Shown: piece by piece, positions 32,990 through 41,227 of the stretch
Layout of the letters: each line of letters begins with the position of its first letter
Position numbering within the stretch: the stretch's first letter is position 1
From: Salinarchaeum sp. Harcht-Bsk1
Lineage (GTDB): Archaea; Halobacteriota; Halobacteria; Halobacteriales; Salinarchaeaceae
DNA length: 64,000 bases
NCBI RefSeq assembly: GCF_000403645.1
Contig: NC_021313.1
Coordinates: 2,871,014-2,935,013 of the forward strand
Direction of reading: 5' to 3'
Notes under the pieces: generated by a model
What the model saw: the letters and a program-made list of their open reading frames with translations, nothing else
What the model was told of the DNA's origin: nothing
The model's database searches: none
Translations under genes and position numbers: made by a program

Positions 32990-34132
32990 ATGCGACGCCT
33001 CGCTGTCGTCGGCGCCCTCCTCGTGCTGGTTCTCTCGGCAGGCTGTCTCGGCGCGATTGGCGTCGATGTGGAGACGGAGACCAGCAGCCCGGACGCCGGC
33101 GATTCGAGCGGCTTCGACGGCGAGATCGGTGCGAACGCGAGTCTCGAACCCGTCGACGCGGAACTCTCCGTCCACTACATCGACGTCGGTCAGGCAGACG
33201 CGACCTTCGTCCGCGGTCCCGAGAACGAGACGATGTTGATCGACAGCGGGCACTGGTCCGACGGCGGCGAGGTCGTCATCGAGTACCTCGAAGCCCGCGG
33301 CGTCGAGCGCATCGACTACGTGGTCTCGACGCACGCCCACGCGGACCACATCGGCGGCTCCGCGGAGGTCATCGATCACTACGAGACGGAACGCGATGGG
33401 ATCGGGAGCGTCTGGGACTCCGGCGTTCCCCACACCAGCCAGACGTACGAGGACTACCTCGACGCGATCGAACGTCACGACGTCGACCTCTATCAGACGC
33501 AGGCCAACGACACAATTCCGATGGAGGGCGCAACCGTCGAGGTGCTCAATCCGCCGATCGACCACGGCGACGAGGACCTCGACGCCAACGCCGTCGTCGT
33601 CAGGATCGGCTACGGCGACGCCGGCTTCCTCTTCACGGGAGACATGACCACCGAGACCGAGGACGACCTCGTGGCTCGGTGGGGCAGCGATCTCCAGTCC
33701 TCCATCCTCCAGGCCGGCCACCACGGCAGCTCCACGAGCTCTGCCCCGGAGTTCCTCGATACGGTCTCGCCGCGCCTCGCGATCGTCTCCTCCGCCTACG
33801 ACTCCCAGTACGGACATCCTCACGAGGAGGTGCTCGCTCGCTTCGCCGACCGCGGCATCGACACCTACTGGACCGGAACGCACGGCACGATCGTGGCCGG
33901 CACAGACGGCGACGCGGTGACGATCAGCACCGTCGCGGACGCGAGGACGGATCCCGCGGACCTGCGATCCTCGCCGGCAGCCGACGCGTCCGCTATCGCA
34001 CCGATCGAGGTCCGTGGCACCTACGACGTCGGCCCCGATGCGAGCGCACTGATCGTTCCGGCACCGCTGTCCCCGACGAGCAGCGTCGGCTCACAGCCGG
34101 CGACTGCGATCGCTGGAGGTGACGGCGCGTGA
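32990..34132 (+). CDS. ComEC/Rec2-like metallo-beta-lactamase-fold lipoprotein
   Basis: 380 aa. Lipobox LSAGC (C19) after a hydrophobic start marks an exported lipoprotein. The hydrolase domain has VDVGQADATFV (about 65-75), the metal motif THAHADH (114-120), FTGDM and AGHHGSSTS, matching the standalone MBL domain related to ComEC/Rec2, which in bacteria degrades the incoming non-transforming DNA strand. The C-terminal part (about 300-380) is a haloarchaeal extension with an Ig/OB-like look. It overlaps the DUF3006 gene by four bases (GTGA). The substrate outside the cell could be extracellular DNA or a phosphoester. Confidence 0.87.
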   Translation: MRRLAVVGALLVLVLSAGCLGAIGVDVETETSSPDAGDSSGFDGEIGANASLEPVDAELSVHYIDVGQADATFVRGPENETMLIDSGHWSDGGEVVIEYLEARGVERIDYVVSTHAHADHIGGSAEVIDHYETERDGIGSVWDSGVPHTSQTYEDYLDAIERHDVDLYQTQANDTIPMEGATVEVLNPPIDHGDEDLDANAVVVRIGYGDAGFLFTGDMTTETEDDLVARWGSDLQSSILQAGHHGSSTSSAPEFLDTVSPRLAIVSSAYDSQYGHPHEEVLARFADRGIDTYWTGTHGTIVAGTDGDAVTISTVADARTDPADLRSSPAADASAIAPIEVRGTYDVGPDASALIVPAPLSPTSSVGSQPATAIAGGDGA

Positions 34133-34458
34133 GTCTCGACGGCCGGCACCGCGCCGTCGTCGACGAGATCGACGACTGGAGCGCAGTCCTATTGATCGAG
34201 AACGAACGGGGCGACGAGGTGATCGACGAGGTTCGCGTCGACAACGACGACCTTCCGACCGGCGTCGAGGAGGGCGCGGTGCTCACGGCGTCCTTCGAGG
34301 CCGGTGATCTCCTCCACCTCGTGTTCGAGCCGGCCGAGACCGAACGCCGCCGTTCGGAAATGGCCGATCGTTTCGATCGGCTCGCCGAACGACCGCCCGG
34401 GTCCGAGGGCAACGGCGACGGCGGCGACACCGACGAACCGAGCGACACGGACCCCTGA
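34129..34458 (+). CDS. DUF3006-domain protein coupled to the MBL lipoprotein
   Basis: 109 aa. The core VDEIDDWSAVLLIE... VDNDDLPTGVEEGAVLTASFEAGDL has the small beta-barrel pattern of DUF3006, and the C-terminus is an acidic tail. DUF3006 is often encoded beside ComEC-like MBL proteins in bacteria and archaea, and here the GTG start overlaps the stop of that gene by four bases, so the two are made together. Function unknown; no signal peptide, so it stays inside. Confidence 0.8.
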   Translation: MSLDGRHRAVVDEIDDWSAVLLIENERGDEVIDEVRVDNDDLPTGVEEGAVLTASFEAGDLLHLVFEPAETERRRSEMADRFDRLAERPPGSEGNGDGGDTDEPSDTDP

Positions 34459-34541
34459 TACAGGGCGGATCGGGAATCAGGCGCAGCGGATACTCGAGAA
34501 GGGGACTGTCGACAGACTGCGTCTCGAAGGAGAAAACGAAA

Positions 34542-35984
34542 TTAGTCGTCGGCCTGTGCGGTGGGCTCGCCGATCTCCGGGCGCGTGACGTCGCGGTCGG
34601 TCGCCTCGCCATCGATGTCGTAGGGGTACTCCCCCGTGACACAGCCCAGACAGAGATCCGCCCTGGAGCGGCCGATCGCGTCGGCGACGGCGTCGATCGA
34701 GATGTACTCCAGCGAGTCGGCGCCGATCTCGTCGCGGATCTCCTCGACGGAGCGATTGCTGGCGATCAGCTCCTCCCGCGTCGCCATGTCGATGCCCATG
34801 TAACAGGGCGCGACGATCGGCGGCGCGCCGATGCGGACGTGGACGCCCTCGGCGCCAGCGTCCCGAATGAGGTCGACGAGCTGGGTCGAGGTCGTCCCGC
34901 GGACGATCGAGTCGTCGATGATGGTGACGGTCTTGCCCTCGATCGTGCTCTTGATCGGATTCAACTTCAGGCGGACGGCCCGCTCCCGTTCGTCCTGGGT
35001 GGGCATGATGAACGTCCGGCCGACGTACCGGTTCTTCATCAGGCCCTCCGCGAACTCGACGTCCGCGCCATCCTCCTGGGCTGCCTCGGCGTACCCGGAG
35101 GCGAAGGCCCGTCCGGAGTCCGGCACTGGCATGACCACGTCAGTCTCGACGCCCTCCTCCTCCCAGAGCGCACGCCCGAGATTCCGCCGGACCTCGTAGA
35201 CGAGTTCCTCGTCGATGACGGAGTCCGGTCGCGCGAAGTAGACGTGCTCGAAGAAGCAGTGGGCGGTGCGGTCGCGGTCGAACAGCTGGTAGGAGTCGTA
35301 GCCGGAGCCGTCCTGGTGGAGGACGACCAGTTCGCCGGGTTTCACGTCCCGGACGAGTTCGCCGTCGAGGGTGTCGATCGCGGCGGACTCCGACGCGAGG
35401 ACGTAGCCGTCCTCGAGTTCGCCGATCGCGAGTGGCCGGTTCCCCTCCGGATCCCGCACGCCGAGGACCGTCTCGTCGTGCATGATCGTCAGCGAGTAGG
35501 AGCCGTGGATCCGGTTCATCGTCCGCTTGACCGCTCGCACGAGGTCCTCTTCGAGGAGATTTCGCGCGAGGTCGTGGGCGATGACTTCCGTGTCACCGTC
35601 GCTGGTGAAGGCGTGGCCGAGGTCGGCGAGTTCGTCGCGGATCTCGTCGGCGTTGACGAGGTTCCCGTTGTGGGCGAGCGCGAGCGAGCCACTCTTGAAC
35701 GACACCGAGAACGGCTGGGCGCAGGAGCAGTCGAGGCTCCCCGAGGTCGGGTAGCGGACGTGCCCGACGCCGTTCTCGCCGTTCAGGTTCTCGAGGTCGT
35801 CCTCGTCGAACACGTCGCCGACGAGGCCGACGTCGACCTGGCTATGTTGCTGGAACCCGTCGTGAGTGACGATGCCCGCGGACTCCTGGCCGCGGTGCTG
35901 GAGAGCGTAGAGCGAGTAGTAGAGCGGGCGGGCGGCGGCACGGTCAGCGAGTGAGACGCCGACGACGCCGCACTTCTCGTGCAT
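34542..35984 (-). CDS. purF: Amidophosphoribosyltransferase
   Basis: 480 aa. First committed step of purine synthesis: PRPP + glutamine to 5-phosphoribosylamine. The N-terminal nucleophile cysteine is C5 after MHEK, and GHVRYPTSGS and NGNLVN belong to the glutaminase half. The PRPP loop VTIIDDSIVRGTTS is at about 350-363. The start leaves a four-residue propeptide to be removed to expose the cysteine. The zinc/Fe-S cysteines (CYMG, CLGC) near residues 395 and 446 suggest the Fe-S-type enzyme. It follows rpl37e with a 6-base gap and is in one operon with rpl37e and lsm. Confidence 0.94.
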   Translation of the reverse strand: MHEKCGVVGVSLADRAAARPLYYSLYALQHRGQESAGIVTHDGFQQHSQVDVGLVGDVFDEDDLENLNGENGVGHVRYPTSGSLDCSCAQPFSVSFKSGSLALAHNGNLVNADEIRDELADLGHAFTSDGDTEVIAHDLARNLLEEDLVRAVKRTMNRIHGSYSLTIMHDETVLGVRDPEGNRPLAIGELEDGYVLASESAAIDTLDGELVRDVKPGELVVLHQDGSGYDSYQLFDRDRTAHCFFEHVYFARPDSVIDEELVYEVRRNLGRALWEEEGVETDVVMPVPDSGRAFASGYAEAAQEDGADVEFAEGLMKNRYVGRTFIMPTQDERERAVRLKLNPIKSTIEGKTVTIIDDSIVRGTTSTQLVDLIRDAGAEGVHVRIGAPPIVAPCYMGIDMATREELIASNRSVEEIRDEIGADSLEYISIDAVADAIGRSRADLCLGCVTGEYPYDIDGEATDRDVTRPEIGEPTAQADD

Positions 35985-35990
35985 GACCCG

Positions 35991-36161
35991 TTATTCGCCG
36001 GATTTCGACTGCCACTCGTAGTCTCGGCGCTTGCTGGATGTGCCGAAGCCACAGGAGGAGCAGCGCTCCTTGCCAGTGTGGTAGGACGCCTCACCGCACC
36101 GACGACACGTCACGTGCGTCGTTTTGTTCTTCTTCCCTTCCGCAGAGGTTCCCGTCGTCAT
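35991..36161 (-). CDS. rpl37e: 50S ribosomal protein L37e
   Basis: 56 aa. Zinc-finger cysteines C19, C22, C34 and C37 ([19 protein letters not shown]), then the basic tail RRDYEW. Normal size for archaeal eL37. The ATG at 36159-36161 overlaps the stop of the Sm gene by four bases (ATGA). It is shorter than the usual cut-off for gene calling but unmistakable. Confidence 0.95.
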   Translation of the reverse strand: MTTGTSAEGKKNKTTHVTCRRCGEASYHTGKERCSSCGFGTSSKRRDYEWQSKSGE

Positions 36162-36424
36162 GGTGTGATCGAGACGACGTTGTCGCCGCGTATAATCGTT
36201 GTGTCTCGTACGTCCACGGACGATCCGTCGTCGGATTCGGCGTTCGAATCGTCGCTGGGCTCGGCCTCCTCGGAACTCGCCGACGCCACGACGTCGTCCA
36301 GCACGAGATTCATGTGCTGATCGTAGCCGGCGAGGGTACCACGGTAGGTCTCGCCGCTCTTGAGCCGCACCTCGACGTCGTCCCCGACGGCAGCCTCCAG
36401 CACGTCCAGTGGTCGACCGCTCAT
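36158..36424 (-). CDS. lsm: Sm-like (LSm) RNA-binding protein
   Basis: 88 aa. Sm1 motif about 16-47 ([30 protein letters not shown]) and Sm2 about 76-86 ([11 protein letters not shown]). An acidic Ser/Glu/Asp insert (48-70) lies between them in the position of the variable loop. Forms a heptameric ring that binds U-rich RNA. The ATG at 36422-36424 starts [12 protein letters not shown]. Overlap with rpl37e is the same arrangement known in other haloarchaea. Confidence 0.94.
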   Translation of the reverse strand: MSGRPLDVLEAAVGDDVEVRLKSGETYRGTLAGYDQHMNLVLDDVVASASSEEAEPSDDSNAESDDGSSVDVRDTTIIRGDNVVSITP

Positions 36425-36582
36425 GACAAAAGTGCCTCCCGACGGCCGCATAAACGTACCGACTGGTACCGCCAGAACGGGCGTGCAATCTGCCCATCCT
36501 TGTTCGGACCGGGCTTCTGGGTACGTCGGAGGCGTCTCCGCACATCGGAGGGTTCTCGGTCCCCAGGCTCCCAGCCTGTGTC

Positions 36583-36903
36583 GTGACGAGCGAGGACGCA
36601 GATCGTGATCGGCCCGTCGAGGCCGAGCGACACTCGTCTAGTGAGAGCTATTCAGATCCAGAGCAGCCCGATGCCCCCGAAAATGATGTGCGAAGCGGTC
36701 CGGCCGCTGTGTCCGAAAAACCGGCGGGCAAGGGCCGGTCCGTCAACCCGCTACGCTTCGCCGCGATCGGTCTGGTCGCGGGGCTAGCTGGTGCCATCAC
36801 TGCGACTACGGTCGCCCCGGACAGCCTCGTCGTGACGATTCTCCTGATCGTCGTCGTGATCGTGGTCGTGACGCTCCTCTTGCTCCGCGTGGTCACCCGG
36901 TAG
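36583..36903 (+). CDS. Small membrane protein with acidic N-terminus
   Basis: 106 aa from a GTG start. Residues 1-50 are Asp/Glu/Ser-rich and likely cytoplasmic; two hydrophobic segments follow (about 58-80, 83-103). Composition and third-codon GC support a real gene. No family recognised. It diverges from the lsm operon; no clear TATA-like element was found. Confidence 0.6.
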   Translation: MTSEDADRDRPVEAERHSSSESYSDPEQPDAPENDVRSGPAAVSEKPAGKGRSVNPLRFAAIGLVAGLAGAITATTVAPDSLVVTILLIVVVIVVVTLLLLRVVTR

Positions 36904-36960
36904 TCGATCGACGCGACGGGCGGTCGCCACTGAGAGGATGGCGCGAAGGCGGGTCCCTGC

Positions 36961-38025
36961 TCAGAGGTCGACCGAGAACGGCGCGCTCTCGGAAGCACGC
37001 TCGGCGGTCGCGGCGAGCACGTCCGCCGCAGCGTCCAGGTCTTCGGTGTCGACGACCTCGACCGGCGTGTGCATGTATCGGTTCGGGAGTCCGAGGTTCA
37101 GCGACGGCGTGCCGCCGGCCTGCGTGAAGAACGCGTCAGCGTCGGTCCCGGTGTAAATCCCGTCGGCTGCGATCTGGACGTCGAGATCGACGTCGTCGGC
37201 CGCCGCCCTGACCGCGTCCACGACCGCCGGGTGATTCGCGCTGCCCCGACCGACGACGGGGCCGTCGCCGAGTGCGACCTCGCTGGACTTGTCACCCGGC
37301 GCGTCGGGGTAGTCCGTCGCGTGATAGACGTCGACGGCGACCACCGCGTCCGGGGCGAGGTCGTCGCCGATCATCTTCGCGCCCTTGAGGCCGACCTCCT
37401 CCTGCACGGTCGAGATGGCGTACACCGTCGCGTCGACGTCCGCTTCGGCCGCGCGACGGAGCGTCTCCGCTGCGACCCACGTTCCGACACGGTTGTCGAG
37501 TCCCCGCCCCGCGATGAGGCTTCCGTTGAGTTCCTCGACGGTCGAGGAGATCGTGATGGCGTCGCCGACCTCCACCAGTTCCCGGGCTTCCTCGCCGTCT
37601 TCGGCGCCAACGTCGACGCGCTGCTCGGCGATGTCGTCGTAGGTGTCGTCGTCGTTCTCCCGGAGGTGGATCGCCGTCTGACCGATGACGCCGTTGACGG
37701 GGCCGTCTTCGCCGTGGATCGTCACGTGCTGTCCCCGCGAGACGGTGCGGTCCGAGCCGCCGATCCGGCCGAGGTGGACGAACCCCTCGTCGTCGATCTT
37801 GCGGACGATGTACCCGATCTCGTCCCCGTGGCCAGCGACGGCGATCGAGGGTGCGTCTGCCTCGCCTTCGAGCACGGCGACGGCGTTGCCGTAGTCGTCG
37901 GTCCGAACCTCGTCGGCGTGGGGCTCCACGTACTCGATCCAGCGACGCTGTCCGTCGACTTCGTAGCCGGACGGACTCGGCGTCGTGAGCAGGTCGTCGA
38001 GGAACTCGCGTCGAACGTCCTCCAT
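36961..38025 (-). CDS. M42-family aminopeptidase
   Basis: 354 aa. A di-metal peptidase of the TET/FrvX-endoglucanase group: first metal ligand H66 and D68 in AGHGDEIGY, GRGLDNRVG near 180, TVQEEVGLKGAK with the catalytic and metal Glu near 213-214, VAVDVYH, and a final H in RYMHTPVE. These enzymes form tetrahedral dodecamers that finish peptide degradation. The ATG at 38023-38025 is chosen over a much longer frame, which is arginine/serine-rich. Stands alone. Confidence 0.9.
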   Translation of the reverse strand: MEDVRREFLDDLLTTPSPSGYEVDGQRRWIEYVEPHADEVRTDDYGNAVAVLEGEADAPSIAVAGHGDEIGYIVRKIDDEGFVHLGRIGGSDRTVSRGQHVTIHGEDGPVNGVIGQTAIHLRENDDDTYDDIAEQRVDVGAEDGEEARELVEVGDAITISSTVEELNGSLIAGRGLDNRVGTWVAAETLRRAAEADVDATVYAISTVQEEVGLKGAKMIGDDLAPDAVVAVDVYHATDYPDAPGDKSSEVALGDGPVVGRGSANHPAVVDAVRAAADDVDLDVQIAADGIYTGTDADAFFTQAGGTPSLNLGLPNRYMHTPVEVVDTEDLDAAADVLAATAERASESAPFSVDL

Positions 38026-38164
38026 GCCCGGTCGTCGTCGTGGCTGGCAGTTGAATCCTCGGATGCCGGGTGACCGCTCACGGGGAGCAGGTGCTTGCCG
38101 CGACGGCGCGCGAAGGACAGCCGAACCGCGTAGTCGACGGCTACTCGCGGCGGCAGCGCCAACG

Positions 38165-38172
38165 TCTAAGGC
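38165..38172 (+). promoter_or_regulatory. TATA-like box of the gene at 38198
   Basis: TCTAAGGC lies 26-33 bases before the ATG at 38198. Confidence 0.4.
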
Positions 38173-38197
38173 GTGCGGCGACGTACGTCCAGACGCC

Positions 38198-38515
38198 ATG
38201 GGAGACAGAAATCTCACCCTCTTCGCGTTCCACTCGCACGGCGACGTCCAGTTCGGGCCCACCAGCATCCCCGCCCCCGGCTCCAAGGACGAATCCGAGG
38301 CCGAATCCGCGGGCAAGTCCTGGTTCGGCGGTGGGTCGTCGAAGGAGGAATCCGAGGACGAGTCGATCGACGTCCCTGCGGAGGACGAGAGCGGTGGACT
38401 CGGCGGACTCGTCGTCGCGCTGGTCGTGCTCGTCGGCATCGCGATGGTCGTCAAGAAACTCAAGGGCGGCGACGAGGGAACCGAGGTCGAGGTCGCCGAG
38501 TCCGACGACCTCTGA
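38198..38515 (+). CDS. Small single-pass membrane protein, unknown
   Basis: 105 aa. An N-terminal soluble part (MGDRNLTLFAFHSHGDVQFGPTS..., about 1-65) with Gly/Ser/Glu-rich linker, then one hydrophobic segment (GGLVVALVVLVGIAMVV, about 69-85) and KKLKGGDEGTEVEVAESDDL at the end. His/Phe-rich start is unusual. No family recognised. Diverges from the M42 peptidase gene. Confidence 0.65.
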   Translation: MGDRNLTLFAFHSHGDVQFGPTSIPAPGSKDESEAESAGKSWFGGGSSKEESEDESIDVPAEDESGGLGGLVVALVVLVGIAMVVKKLKGGDEGTEVEVAESDDL

Positions 38516-38689
38516 TCGGGTCGCGTTCCGGAGCGTCCCCGCTCAACCGACCACCGGTCACCTGGCGTTCGTTGCAGTACACCGGCCATCTGTTCTGTGG
38601 CAGCGCTTCGCTGTCCCGCCATCGATCCCTCCGATTCGCGTGCCTGCGGTGGGGAGAAGGGTTTTGACCCCCGAGCGGCAACGGAGTCT

Positions 38690-39652
38690 ATGACGATCTA
38701 TCACAGCGTCCGGGCCGTCGCCAACGCGTCCGGGGACGGACTCATCGACTGGGACGCGGTCACGGAGGCGGCCTGTGCCGCTACCGAGCCGGGGTCGCTC
38801 GCCCTCACGGCCGCCGACCGGGAGGGGTATGCGAGCGACGTCCGCGACGCACGCCGACGCGTTCGAGCGGTCACGACCCACGAGTTCGTCGTCCCGGAGA
38901 CGCTGGAAATCCAGCACCGCCACCACTGGGTCGACGCGAACGTGGAGACGTTCCGGGAAGTGATGCGACCGCTCGAGGGGATGGCTGACGAGGCGCTCGT
39001 CCCCGGTCTCGCACGCAAGACGAACACCGCCTCGATGTCGGTCATGCTGGGCTATCTCGCCCGGAACGTGCTCGGGCAGTACGATCCGCTCTTGCTCGCG
39101 GATTCGCCACAGGACGCACACGGGCTCTACTTCGTCCATCCCAACATCGTCGCGGTGGCGGAGACGCTGGACGTCGACTTCGAGCGATTCCGGCGCTGGA
39201 TCGCGTTTCACGAGGTCACCCACGCTGCGGAGTTCGGCGCCGCGCCGTGGCTCAGCGACCACCTCGCGGAGCGGATGGAGCGCGGTATCGACGGCGTCGC
39301 CGACGGCAACATCGACCGGGAGACGTTCGCGGAACTACAGACGGCGATGACCGCCGTCGAGGGCTACGCGGAACTCCTCATGGACGAGGCGTTCGACGAC
39401 GAGTCGGACGACCTCCGCGCGAAACTCGACGACCGCCGCGCCGAGGCTGGCCCCGTCGGGCGGCTCCTCCGTCGGCTCCTCGGTATCGGGCTCAAGCGCG
39501 AGCAGTACGAACGCGGGAAATCTTTCTTCGACGAAGTGGCGGACGCACGCGGGCTCGCAGCCGCCGGCGCCGTCTGGGAGTCGCCCGACCACCTCCCGAC
39601 GGACGAGGAACTCGACGAGCCAGCGCTGTGGCTCCAGCGGATCGATCCCTGA
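38690..39652 (+). CDS. Zincin_2/DUF2342-like putative metallohydrolase (coenzyme F420-associated)
   Basis: 320 aa. The zinc motif is HEVTH at 174-178 within WIAFHEVTHAAEF, with the third ligand probably E361-like in later helix VEGYAELLMDEAF. The overall pattern (QHRHHWVDANVETF, PQDAHGLYFVHPNI) fits the family annotated as coenzyme F420 biosynthesis-associated or DUF2342. Peptidase activity is assumed from the motif; the link to F420 is from co-occurrence in other genomes. GTTTTGAC at 38661-38668 is a TATA-like element at proper spacing. Confidence 0.8.
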   Translation: MTIYHSVRAVANASGDGLIDWDAVTEAACAATEPGSLALTAADREGYASDVRDARRRVRAVTTHEFVVPETLEIQHRHHWVDANVETFREVMRPLEGMADEALVPGLARKTNTASMSVMLGYLARNVLGQYDPLLLADSPQDAHGLYFVHPNIVAVAETLDVDFERFRRWIAFHEVTHAAEFGAAPWLSDHLAERMERGIDGVADGNIDRETFAELQTAMTAVEGYAELLMDEAFDDESDDLRAKLDDRRAEAGPVGRLLRRLLGIGLKREQYERGKSFFDEVADARGLAAAGAVWESPDHLPTDEELDEPALWLQRIDP

Positions 39653-39674
39653 GTCGACGAGGGAACCACCGCGT

Positions 39675-39770
39675 CCCGTCGTTTTCGCGCTCCACTTTTA
39701 TGCGCGCCCGTCGTTTTCGCGCGCCACGTCGTCATCGCGGTCCGTCGTTATCGCGGGCCACGTCGACGTC
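39675..39770. repeat. Imperfect CGTCGTTTTCGCGC repeats
   Basis: CCGTCGTTTTCGCGC occurs twice in near-identical form (39676 and 39708), followed by diverged versions CGTCGTCATCGCGG and CGTCGTTATCGCGG near 39727 and 39743. They fill the space between two convergent genes and run into the C-terminal codons of the small membrane protein. Possibly expanded simple sequence. Confidence 0.55.
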
Positions 39771-39987
39771 CCGGTCGATTGGACGCGCCGCCCTCCGGCA
39801 CGATGTACGTGAGATAGGCCGTCAGGAGGACGCCAGCCACGAGCCCCAGGAGGATTGCGAGGCCGATCACCGGCAGCGACGCTCCGACGCTGGCCGATGC
39901 GAGGCCCCCGCTGAGTCCCACGGTCACGACGATCGCTAGCTGGAACCGGTTGGGCCGCAACGCGGTATCCACCAGCGCGTCGATCAC
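39748..39987 (-). CDS. Small two-segment membrane protein coupled to 39984-40535
   Basis: 79 aa from a GTG that overlaps the stop of the preceding gene by four bases (GTGA). Two hydrophobic segments (about 16-35 and 38-62, LVAGVLLTAYLTYIV), then a short basic tail RPGRRRGPR encoded by repeat sequence, so the C-terminus may be variable. No family recognised. The coupling suggests it works with, or is expressed with, the upstream protein. Confidence 0.6.
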   Translation of the reverse strand: MIDALVDTALRPNRFQLAIVVTVGLSGGLASASVGASLPVIGLAILLGLVAGVLLTAYLTYIVPEGGASNRPGRRRGPR

Positions 39988-40535
39988 TCGAACCCCCTGC
40001 CCACGCTCGCGTCGTCGACGAGGTCGTCGAGTTCGGCGTCGAGGAGTTCCTCGGCCTCGTCGAACGTGCCCGCGAGGTCGTCGAGGGCGTCGGGACGGCC
40101 GTACTGATCGTACTCCATGGGTCCGTAGGCCGGCGCGTCCATCGCGTCCATCACGTCCTCGAAGAGCGCGTCGGCAGTCGTCGGTGCGTCGGCGTGCGTC
40201 TTGACGACCTCCTCGACGCGGCTCGCCATCGTTTCGGCTTCGTCCTCGTCGGCTGGTCCGTCGTTCACCGCGAAGCGGGCACCGCCGTCCTCTCCGGGGA
40301 ACAGCGGGTCGAGATCCTCGTCGATCCGTCGCGCGACCTGCGCGCCGACGCCGCGAACCTCGAACGGGTTCTTCGCGAACGTCTTGAGTTGATAGACGCC
40401 GGCTCCGGGGTGGCCGAGGTACATGTCCTCGCCGAGCCCCGAGGAGCGATCGCCAGCGACGGCGCGCCAGCCTTCCGGATCGACGTCGCTCTCGACGACG
40501 TCCTTCACGAGGTCGTCCCAGTCCCGTATCCGCAT
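39984..40535 (-). CDS. Conserved haloarchaeal protein, unknown
   Basis: 183 aa, acidic, no signal or membrane segments. MRIRDWDDLVKDVVESDVDPEGWRAVAGDRS at the start; a central GAGVYQLKTFAKNPFEVRGVGAQVARRIDEDLDPLFP that looks like a compact conserved domain; and a Glu/Asp/Leu-rich C-terminal helix. I have seen this central segment in other haloarchaeal genomes but no function is established. Coupled to the small membrane protein downstream. Confidence 0.7.
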   Translation of the reverse strand: MRIRDWDDLVKDVVESDVDPEGWRAVAGDRSSGLGEDMYLGHPGAGVYQLKTFAKNPFEVRGVGAQVARRIDEDLDPLFPGEDGGARFAVNDGPADEDEAETMASRVEEVVKTHADAPTTADALFEDVMDAMDAPAYGPMEYDQYGRPDALDDLAGTFDEAEELLDAELDDLVDDASVGRGFE

Positions 40536-40686
40536 GCTGGCGGTTCCTTGCCGGCCGCGGAGAAAGAACGTGTCGATGCGTCGAACGCGACTGCTACCTG
40601 AGCGCTTAGTAGCCCACTAGCGTCGTAATCGGTTAGAACGCCCCCGAACAGTTTTGCCGCTTCCCCGTCATTCGGTACCAGGGAGC

Positions 40687-41202
40687 ATGTACGAGCGGAT
40701 TCTCGTTCCGACCGACGGTTCGGCTGGCGTCGAGCGGGCAGTCGAGCACGCGATCGACCTCGCGACGACCCACGGCGCCACCATCCACGCGGTCTACGTC
40801 GTCAACACGGCCAGCTACGGCGGTATCCCGATGGAGACGTCCTGGGACGGCATCCGGGACGTCCTCTCCGACGAGGGACAGGCCGCGCTCGAACGCGTGC
40901 GCACGCTCGCTGAAGCCGCCGAGGTCGAGGCCGAGGCGGCCGTCCTCGACGGGTCGCCCAGTCGCCAGATCGTGAACTACGCGGAAGAAGCAGACTGCGA
41001 CCTGATCGTGATGGGCACGCACGGTCGCGGCGGACTCGATCGCCTCCTCCTGGGGAGCGTCGCCGAACGCGTCGTCCGGAGCTCCGAGATTCCCGTCCTG
41101 ACCGTCAGGGTCGGTGAACCGCCGGACGCCGAGGAACGGACGGCGAGCGAGGCCAGTAGCTCGACGGAGGAATCGGTCGAACCGGCTGAAGACGCTCCGT
41201 AG
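40687..41202 (+). CDS. Universal stress protein (UspA family)
   Basis: 171 aa. MYERILVPTDGSAGVERAVEHA at the start and the ATP-binding pattern GTHGRGG..LLLGSVAERV (about 110-130) are both present, so this is an ATP-binding type UspA. The tail (about 143-171) is an acidic Ser/Glu/Ala extension. Role in stress survival is known only for the family. GGGAG just before the ATG could be a ribosome-binding site. Confidence 0.93.
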   Translation: MYERILVPTDGSAGVERAVEHAIDLATTHGATIHAVYVVNTASYGGIPMETSWDGIRDVLSDEGQAALERVRTLAEAAEVEAEAAVLDGSPSRQIVNYAEEADCDLIVMGTHGRGGLDRLLLGSVAERVVRSSEIPVLTVRVGEPPDAEERTASEASSSTEESVEPAEDAP

Positions 41203-41227
41203 CAGTTCCGTTTCGTCCGCCTCTCGT

